Made by a program: the position numbers and the translations under genes. From an uncultured bacterium (lineage in GTDB: Bacteria; Cyanobacteriota; Vampirovibrionia; Gastranaerophilales; Gastranaerophilaceae): 64,000 nt of DNA. Of this stretch, positions 58,801 through 64,000 are shown in pieces. Where the stretch lies: positions 80,350 through 144,349 of the forward strand of contig CACWZA010000005.1 in assembly GCA_902765215.1 (NCBI GenBank), read 5' to 3'. How positions within the stretch are numbered: position 1 is the first letter of the stretch; each line of letters opens with the position of its first letter. A model generated the notes under the pieces. The model did not search any database. It saw nothing but the letters and a program-made list of their open reading frames with translations, and was not told the origin of the DNA.

Positions 58801-59590
58801 AGTTTTCTGCATTAACTTCATCATTTATCCATGTGCCTGTGAATGAGGATTTTGTATAATGGTCGGCATCCATATATGTTGTATTAAAGAATTCCTCTCT
58901 GAAATCGTATAATACTGTACCGTTAGCGCCAATAATTTGGAGTTCGCCCTCTGATGTGATAACATCTTTTTTAGTATAGTTCTTGATTGTTACAGAACTT
59001 TCATAACTTGGCTGTCCTTTATTAACCGTTATAACAAGGTCTTTCCCTTTGATTTCTGTTGTAATTTTACCAAGGTCTGTTGAATCTGCCAGTTTCAGAT
59101 GCAGATTTTCGCCTTTTGTCAGGGTAACCGTATCATTACCGAATTTTTTCGCTGTATATAAAAGAATGGTATTAGTCCCAGCACCGCCTGTGATTTTGTC
59201 GTCATTTCCACCGCCGTCAATTGTGTCGTTACCGCTGTTTCCGTTGATTGTGTCTTTAAAGTCACTACCCGTAATTGTGTCGTTATAGATTGTACCCGTA
59301 TATTTGTTGTTTTTGCCTGTAATAGTGCCTGTATAATCTATAAGCCCCATAGCGATTAAATCAGAGTAATCGGTTTCAGTTGTGGTTTTTATGTATTTTA
59401 ACTTTGATGCGTTAGTTATTGTTACTGTTTTAATGTTATTCGTTATTTTAAGAGTTTTTGCATCGTCTGTCGTGAAATGCCAGCCCGTATAGTTGGTTAT
59501 GTTTAATGCGGTCTTTTTATTCGCATTATATTCAGTTACTTCGCTTTCTAAATCTACATTTAATACACTTGAATCCTTAATCTTTGCCAT
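49802..59590 (-). CDS. Giant RTX-type repeat protein (3262 aa), probably secreted
   Basis: Nonapeptide-like Gly/Asp repeats of the hemolysin calcium-binding type fill most of the protein: SGNDTIDGGG and GGNGNDTITGG-like in the first part, then a very long array (about 57.6 to 53.2 kb) in which TTGDGDDTI-type and NAGxGNNxI-type half-repeats alternate. Several longer blocks are duplicated. The last third (53.0-49.8 kb) mixes RTX blocks with non-repetitive beta-rich stretches, and the C-terminus (GWIADKGYTTYDDMLKSPGG) may carry a type I secretion signal. No N-terminal signal peptide, as usual for RTX proteins. AAGGAG before the ATG. No ABC exporter, membrane fusion protein or lipase/protease domain is seen nearby. 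Probable adhesin or surface-layer protein (inference). Confidence 0.9.
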   Translation of the reverse strand: MAKIKDSSVLNVDLESEVTEYNANKKTALNITNYTGWHFTTDDAKTLKITNNIKTVTITNASKLKYIKTTTETDYSDLIAMGLIDYTGTITGKNNKYTGTIYNDTITGSDFKDTINGNSGNDTIDGGGNDDKITGGAGTNTILLYTAKKFGNDTVTLTKGENLHLKLADSTDLGKITTEIKGKDLVITVNKGQPSYESSVTIKNYTKKDVITSEGELQIIGANGTVLYDFREEFFNTTYMDADHYTKSSFTGTWINDEVNAENFVTTVKKGKTEETTKGVTINLGGASFENGAIGSKYADTIKGGANNDGIRGGNGNDTITGGAGENTLVYYKGDGADTVNLTKNEMLNIRFEDLSLGELHIDYANKNKDVKIWYEGENNEEAGSITLKNFASKDVAKSVVIVDKTDATFNFKNDYIKTIVNQSNFTGTLLNDFIDASKSGELTKKNKHVNMVLNGGKGNDKIVGSQFADTIKGGDGGDIIEGGKGNDLLYGEKGDNVFVFNSGDGKDTIYSGNGADTLRFMGDDNTQPLLAFDMASNEKDLIIYYGMDRTSTITVKDFYKKSAISETNPKGINPKCTVKYVQFGKTGNPINIEKAIDDAETEYKDIVATGSGTNFDIKSSTQYIIGSDNDDEPDLTATSKSPLYISLGDGNDTVTDKHSQRYEITGGNGNKTITTSNLSDKITVGNGLHNINAGAGVNEITAGDNTSTETAGRIITGAGHDTIKVGNGNYSINAGGGANNIETGDGDHTITTGIISPATLANTEYIKTGDGNNTITTGDGQGYRNIETGDGNQKITTGESDDVIKVGNGLHDIDADRGNNNITAGDNTSTEELSKITTDYGNDTIIAGDGGYEINSGDGNDTITTGSGDDNITTGFGHDTIDAGDGHNIITTGNGQKEITVGDSTSTVTDPEDENYNIGSEITLSGGNDDSEIIAGSGNDKITFQTASNNVTIDSGAGDDTITFSQGDDTTIRAGEGNNKIYFASGGNSYRFNITSGSGDDKIELTHALGVSTIDAGAGDNEITINNNSSGLELTLTTLDGDDTITSNSSGLETIDAGDGRNTISTGNGKKLITVGDSTVTDTQDENYNIGSQITLGGANDESEITAGSGDDEVIIKNNGGSTLTLDLGAGDNEVSIDSNGLQSSDIKALGGDDTFTSEGQLGSYSGSDKNEIDLGDGTNTVTLKDAYRTTVTTGAGDDTITFNGHGRNNEIKAGEGKNTIKYGTDMEGWNSEDGVTITTGAGDDEITIGGFSEQGEGIGSVGGNHINAGNGDNTIKIAYTINSEITTGSGDDTIEIAKNSSDNSTSNIINAGAGANTITLGKGSNNTITTEGDAVQTITLGQVGKTNSANTVTTGGGADKITIIGTNNTIDAGEGENEITVTESNEITTGDDKDTINASGSFNVINAGNGNNEITAKGDGNKIYTGTGDDTITAGEHGGYNEIYIGTYDEDEEEVTVEGGTNNTVNLGDHSSNKVYIYNTKIEEGKVNTINIGDNASSNVIEVMNGHTEITGDGAHYSSVTTGDGDDVISLTGDNNTINAGGGTNNITTGVYKSNVTTGDGNDTITISTDGSNANINAGGGTNTISSEYQFTSSEITTGDGDDTVSLGKAGEKYVQNNTIALGEGKNTLTIERNYGSNTITTGAGDDEFYISGSGGDDNINAGNGNNIIHYGLGLDSSWSAQTNTITTGSGNDEIIVGTFDEEGNELGSVTDMVINAGGGSNTVKIAGQTDSNSVITTGDEVQNITIGKSSYDNEVTTEGGNDIIKLGEKDFSYNNTINAGEGDNVIVIGNQDMDVDESNTYNNTVITGDGDDTITIGNHNRSLSNKNIIKAGDGHNIISVGRGAVSITAGDSTNEETNMGSEITVNGDLSYSSNGSDITTGSGDDIITITGNMASTTINAGTGDNKITIINPTEDTEDETRLSLASMKITTLDGDDEITVGYNNGNVTINAGGGDNTISINGSYETVNTGSGKDTVTVGSSKLTTGYSTVNIGAYDEEQETVTTEGGAENTVTIIGGDTNTVNIYNTQTVEDKFNTVNIEGGSGSNTINVLGGHTLIDLGGTVYNRVTTGDGDDIITNAGYGAKINAGNGDNRITVTSEGGSTYVTTGDGDDIIDLMGGTEIRSGGGDDTININGTNFNPDIYMGAGTDTLNINKDFSAQMYVHFNKGDGHDTITGIHEGMVGLPITVDPSVDFYVKPNDEKKSSMDIVLIEDGVETGDVLTVENVYNEDGTAFNQFILDQYAYKINGTKFEDCYTEASIIEGEGEINGTAGDDIIIGSDNDDTIYPKEGIDVISPKGGDDIIDLESMSYTKTVHYNKGDGNLTLQNIGGTHVELYMEDATAEDTIIEKHGTDMYIIRSNNETLTIKNAYNGNGGIIATVTIYEKDGTSYGPIWVYPNNAEKAVNVYDDEGVIVPDAYAYAQNFRVTAETTTIKTDELYKVDHGTNYVIYGTNSVNPVTVDLSWCYSSGYVNWNKEDNGDLTMRVMVDTESGDVNTNVVEIKILEFFNEYNSVNTFKFDAYTRDYNEIEPLWNTIDKSEEETSQLIQGTWRRDVITGSSVGHDTIYANGGDDEITAISAQTIEGGDGKDKITLTGSADGAYVYGDTLGWRNIEQGANDKIYGGSGNDNLFGCGGDDEIHGGAGEDYIEGGYGDDNLYGGTGNDTLHGIEGNNTYHFFTGDGTDEVNTAHGGETIKFEDIDFNDITYARDTYNNLELSYGSGDKVKIISHDNYDDDNVTVVDQNKDTKTIFFSVYRNDGDMMYGTDGDDIFLGTSWGSTKITAGEGNDIINITENNQSYHNYYFNTGDGHDTIIDHSEKTSSSYLHMNDSDLEDTNFVKSGNDLIIKYNYDEGKGDYADSVTLNEFFGGGNSANRIYYQGDEIARNIISENGNIHKETVTENFTGSTLNDYITIGANDITVAGGDGYNTYVVNNGTSATITSTSENDKIVMNGWGLGAYTLTGDGADVILENEDKTVSLRFTNGAAFGNKNIGFYGPSGTLLNNLSNMLTANNFYAFNTGGAHDGTNNNDYIWASGNASGLNCNGGSDTIYSDAYIEIATYTDRDAKDTTEGVKNKVYLSGDLRHTVHASGETNIISSSGNSRDIYQAYIDQTTSITDAGGDDSFTLKNTGSSDDGYYKISGELNTHLFFKVDADFDITKDTFDVNIGKGSDMDNAAQGNDHVGIFIKDNQVENISTSDGYSITSAQLETIAEQAAGWIADKGYTTYDDMLKSPGGEDLAKDYVSFINTKAQDYWQAPTP

Positions 59591-59636
59591 TCTTTTACTC
59601 CTTATTTAATATATATAGCGTTTCTTTTCTTCTTAT

Positions 59637-60112
59637 TGTTCCCCTCTCCTCGGAGAGGGGCTAGGGGAGAGGGTTTCTTATCTTTTACCCTCTCTTGAAT
59701 TTCTAACTTTCTTGCTTTATCACCGAAAGTTGAAATTCTTTTCTCCCCAAGGGGAGATTTATTTTTTTTAATTGTCAATACGGTGTTTTATGCAACAGAG
59801 ATAAGGTTCAAGACCAATGTCTTTAACCTTTTATAAACCTCTTTATTTACCATTCGGCTGCATAATTCCTAACATAATACACTTTTTTCATAATAATAGC
59901 ATTTTTTTAGACACTGTGCACATTTTTAACATAATTTATTACTTAATTTTTACATATATTAATATGGGGAGGGTAAAAACATATTCCCCCCTTCCGCAGG
60001 GGGGATAAAGGGGGGTGGCGGTTTTTTTTGAATTACATCTATCTGTGGCACCAATCTTTGAATAATCACCACCCACCCCAACCCTCACTGCGTTAGGGAG
60101 GGAGTTATATAA
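59637..60112. repeat. Intergenic repeat cluster between RTX gene and dnaK
   Basis: No gene in 59591-60171. It holds cccctctcctcggagagggg with ggggagaggg (59640-59675), a second ctccccaaggggag hairpin (about 59742-59756), then a unit starting near 59984 with ccccccttccgcaggggggataaaggggggtgg and ending in caccacccaccccaaccctc plus cgttagggaggg (60066-60104). It is the same family as 49384, but with an internal linker attacatctatctgtggcac shared with 62.27 kb. Confidence 0.8.
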
Positions 60113-60116
60113 CAAC

Positions 60117-60152
60117 AAAAAACGGGTGCTAACTTAATAACACCCGTTTCCC
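60117..60152 (-). terminator. dnaK terminator
   Basis: Stem aacgggtg (60121-60128) with cacccgtt (60141-60148); on the minus strand it lies just beyond the dnaK stop and ends in a T-run. Confidence 0.75.
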
Positions 60153-60171
60153 TTTGTATGAAAAGAACTAA

Positions 60172-62084
<1,913 letters not shown>

Positions 62085-62150
62085 TCCTTAAAAAATAAAC
62101 AAAAAATTAACAATTGGGAAAATTGGCTGGGGGTAAATGTATTAATTACT

Positions 62151-62345
62151 CCCCTCCCGCTGTTGTATATTTCGTAAACTCAATAACAACAGCTCCCTCC
62201 CCGAGTTGGGGCGGGTAAAAAATATTTCCCCCCTGCCGAAGGTGGGATAAAGGGGGGGGCGGTTTTTTGAATTACATCTATCTGTGGCACCAATATTTGA
62301 ATAATCACCACCCTCCCCAGCCCCCCCCTGCGTTAGGGATGGAGT
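62151..62345. repeat. Intergenic repeat cluster downstream of the 62.4 kb gene
   Basis: Starts with a 53-base element (62151-62203) that is repeated exactly at 63368-63420 and contains the inverted repeat GCTGTTGT...ACAACAGC. It then carries a unit of the GC-rich family (tttcccccctgccgaaggtgg..., linker attacatctatctgtggcac, cgttagggatggag). No gene is seen between dnaK and 62402. Confidence 0.8.
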
Positions 62346-62346
62346 A

Positions 62347-62388
62347 CAAAAAAATGACCGAATCGGAATGAAACGGTCATTTTTTATT
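62347..62388 (-). terminator. Terminator of the 62.4 kb gene
   Basis: Stem aaaaatgaccg / cggtcattttt with a 13-base loop and T-run on the minus strand side. Confidence 0.7.
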
Positions 62389-62401
62389 ATGTAATACTTT
62401 A

Positions 62402-63145
62402 TTATTTGCCGAGTTTTGAGAAGATTCTTTCGATACCGTAAGGCATTGACTGTGGTACGGAAAGAAGTTGATCGTGCAAATATTTAGGCGATCTCAGGAT
62501 TGCTGCTGCAATAACATCTTCGTCCTGATAGTATTTAGTAGACAATGCGTCTAAGTCTGTAGAATTTCTTTTATGCAGTAAATCGTCAAACTCGTCAGCA
62601 TAACGGCTATTTACTGTTTTGTCAAAATCTTCAATCAATGAAACTCGTTGTTCCGGTGAGATTTCAACAGTTTTATCAAGATAGCTGAGTTTTACAGGGC
62701 CGTTATAATCCTTGTAAGTCAGGGCTTTTCTTTCGTTAACTCCTTTATATGCTGCAGAGATTTTTGTGCCCTTTGTATGACCGTCAATCATTTCAACATC
62801 AACTGAGCCGTCTTTTTGAATCATGAATTTTTCTTTAATCTTTGTCATATAGTCAGAATACACGATTTCAGAAGGTTTGCGGGAATATTTAGGATACTTT
62901 TTGTAAGTAACGAGCGAACCTAATTTGATTGGTGATTCTGTTATAACCGCATCTTTTGACATTTGCAAAACTTTTTCGTGATGCGGAACAAATACTAAAC
63001 TGTATAATTTTTTTGCAATATTCATTGTTTCTTTTGCCTGAGCAGGTTTTGGAGCCTTAGGCAAAGCCGTAAATGCAGGTCTGTTTTGAATATTGTGAAC
63101 TGCAGAAGTTGCTGAAACACTTGGGGTAAAAGTAATATTGTTCAT
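62402..63145 (-). CDS. Unknown protein (247 aa)
   Basis: Family not recognised. N-terminus MNNITFTPSVSATSAVHN, then NRPAFTALPKAPKPAQ, a Pro/Ala linker, and a mixed alpha/beta body of about 190 residues (VTYKKYPKYSRKPSEIVYS; IQKDGSVDVEMIDGHTKGTK; LSYLDKTVEISPEQRVSLIE). No signal peptide or membrane segment. The N-terminal layout (Asn-rich start, then a P-x-F element) resembles the 27.8 kb protein. The ATG at 63145 is preferred with GAAGGA upstream; a start at 63169 would add eight residues. Upstream lies a degenerate TGTAAAAAT box followed by TAGCAAATTTT, spaced as before the 27.8 kb gene. Confidence 0.78.
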   Translation of the reverse strand: MNNITFTPSVSATSAVHNIQNRPAFTALPKAPKPAQAKETMNIAKKLYSLVFVPHHEKVLQMSKDAVITESPIKLGSLVTYKKYPKYSRKPSEIVYSDYMTKIKEKFMIQKDGSVDVEMIDGHTKGTKISAAYKGVNERKALTYKDYNGPVKLSYLDKTVEISPEQRVSLIEDFDKTVNSRYADEFDDLLHKRNSTDLDALSTKYYQDEDVIAAAILRSPKYLHDQLLSVPQSMPYGIERIFSKLGK

Positions 63146-63197
63146 TTTATTTTCCTTCAATAAATACACGCTTGTAAATATTAACGACTCTGAAAAT

Positions 63198-63231
63198 AAA
63201 ATTTGCTAGTGTGCTTAATATTTTTACATAA
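63198..63231 (-). promoter_or_regulatory. Degenerate TGTAAAAAT box plus TAGCAAATTTT element
   Basis: Coding strand TATGTAAAAAT then, 20 bases after its TGTA begins, TAGCAAATTTT (63198-63208). The corresponding distance before the 28.94 kb gene is 19 bases. Confidence 0.4.
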
Positions 63232-63240
63232 ATTAAATAT

Positions 63241-63345
63241 AATATTTTGAATAGTTGCCACCCACCCCAGCCCTCCCTTCGTTAGTGAGGGGGCAAGCAT
63301 ATTTCCCCCCCCCTGCCGTAGAGGGGATAAAGGGTGGTGGTGGTG
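63241..63345. repeat. GC-rich intergenic repeat unit
   Basis: atattttgaatagttgccac, then the ccctcccttcgttagtgaggg palindrome and a ccccctgccgtagagggg stem with aaagggtggtgg: a single diverged unit of the 49.4 kb family. Confidence 0.8.
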
Positions 63346-63367
63346 ATTTATTTTACTATAATCCCCC

Positions 63368-63468
63368 CCCCTCCCGCTGTTGTATATTTCGTAAACTCAA
63401 TAACAACAGCTCCCTCCCCGTGTTGGACTCTGCCGAGCAAACGATTAAGTATCGTTTGTGAGAGGTGG
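63368..63468. repeat. Composite intergenic repeat (53-bp element copy 2 plus structured element copy B)
   Basis: 63368-63420 is identical to 62151-62203. Directly after it, 63426-63468 is the second copy of the gactctgccga...tgagaggt element, here with stem caaacgat-taagt-atcgtttg. Confidence 0.8.
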
Positions 63469-63507
63469 TAGGGGTGGGGAGTAGTATAAACATATTTACC
63501 CCAAAAA

Positions 63508-63752
63508 ATAAAAAACCACTTTGGGAGAAGTGGCGTGTGAATTTGTTGAGGGAAAAAATGTAACGCGAGCAGAGGCACGAACGAGGCAAAAATGAGTGGT
63601 GAAACAACTTGATTTTTGCAAGTGAGAGTCGAACAATCATAAATCGAAACCACGCTTTTGATTTTGATTGTGAGCGTTGCCGTTTAACGCGAGCGTTAAA
63701 AACCCTATATAAAAAAATAAAACCACTTTTGGGAGAAGTGGCGTGTGAAAAA
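63508..63752. repeat. Pair of short direct repeats bracketing about 170 bp
   Basis: aaaccacttt-gggagaagtggcgtgtgaa at about 63512-63541 and aaaccactttt-gggagaagtggcgtgtgaa at about 63718-63748, each holding a ccactt/aagtgg stem. Between them are gtaacgcgagc and tttaacgcgagcgttaaa palindromes but no credible gene. Possibly a small non-autonomous element. Confidence 0.55.
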
Positions 63753-63784
63753 TTATAGGGAAAATTATAGGGAAAATTATATTT
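63752..63784. repeat. Three tandem copies of a 12-bp unit
   Basis: gggaaaattata repeated (first copy with one change) at about 63751-63783. Short AT-rich microsatellite-like run downstream of the final partial gene. Confidence 0.6.
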
Positions 63785-63897
63785 TTGAATCTTGCTTTAA
63801 AAGATAGCCATGCAGAGAATAGACAGCCGCTCAAAGAGCATACTGAATAAACCCGCATAACAATCTTCTTATTCGGAGATAGTTAATATCCTACCCC

Positions 63898-63999
63898 CTA
63901 AGAGAACAGTTTGAATGTTCTCTCTACGTTATCCTTAGCTACGGTTTGTAATGTTTCCATCTCTTGTTTAACGGCATTTCTTTCGTTATCAAGAGCAGC
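63898..63999 (-). CDS. C-terminal end of a coiled-coil protein (5' part outside window)
   Basis: 33 codons to the stop TAG (63898-63900), reading AALDNERNAVKQEMETLQ then TVAKDNVERTFKLFS. Heptad-like Leu/Val/Met spacing indicates a coiled coil. The gene begins beyond base 64000, so family and length are unknown. It could belong with the coiled-coil proteins at 26 and 36 kb, but there is too little to tell. Confidence 0.6.
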   Translation of the reverse strand, partial: AALDNERNAVKQEMETLQTVAKDNVERTFKLFS

Positions 64000-64000
64000 C

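Noticed and set aside
49802..59590. Many plus-strand frames of 60-145 codons inside the RTX gene (Ser/Pro/Val-rich)
   Set aside because: They are antisense shadows of the Gly/Asp/Thr repeats, with repetitive composition matching the complement of the repeats and no start signals.
63348..63653. Overlapping minus-strand frames of about 100 codons near the window end
   Set aside because: They cross several intergenic repeat copies, have no ribosome binding sites, and show low-complexity composition.

Overview
The window looks like one chromosomal segment of a low-GC bacterium related to Cyanobacteria, most likely a gut Gastranaerophilales (Melainabacteria/Vampirovibrionia). This is an inference. 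It rests on an atpD-atpC pair standing apart from the other ATP synthase genes (the cyanobacterial arrangement), a SigF/SigB-type group 3 sigma factor, the MEP-pathway gene ispF, a murC-murB-ddl-ftsQ block, strongly AT-rich intergenic DNA, and several large coiled-coil or low-complexity proteins that match no family I recognise. No photosynthesis gene is present. The standard genetic code fits throughout. Layout: 1-9 kb holds an AlkD-like repair gene (cut by the window edge), atpD-atpC, a NUDIX/HAD/ispF/gloA operon, a hybrid histidine kinase, an unusual zinc-ribbon/RGG/AT-hook-like protein followed by rimM-trmD, and a sigma factor with a prepilin peptidase. 10-22.6 kb holds gyrB and a giant 3192-residue repeat protein. 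22.6-31.3 kb holds uvrC, a phosphoglycolate-phosphatase-like HAD enzyme, a degenerate secreted metallophosphoesterase, two unknown proteins around tRNA-Arg(ACG) and its duplicated flank, and a thioesterase/rluB/coaE operon. 31-36 kb holds a serine pathway operon (class V aminotransferase, serA, serB), a DUF2023-like gene and an M16 peptidase. 36-49 kb holds a coiled-coil protein, a Xer recombinase, murC-murB-ddl-ftsQ-ffh, ndk-tgt, acpS, a NhaD/ArsB-type transporter and a bifunctional Rel. 49.4-64 kb is a repeat-rich accessory region: a 3262-residue RTX-type protein, dnaK, an unknown protein and the 3' end of another coiled-coil gene, separated by GC-rich palindromic intergenic repeats. Two genome-scale signals stand out. 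First, at least seven genes have a -10 box ending exactly six bases before the ATG and no ribosome binding site, which predicts leaderless mRNAs. Housekeeping operons in the same window use AGGAGG-type sites instead, so the two modes coexist. Second, four genes for unrecognised proteins (13.0, 26.1, 28.9 and 36.9 kb) share an upstream box, TGTAACAAA(A)T, read in the same direction as the gene. A degenerate copy lies before a fifth gene (63.1 kb). This suggests a regulon of lineage-specific structural or surface proteins and is the best candidate here for an undescribed system. No rRNA, CRISPR array, IS transposase or complete prophage was seen.
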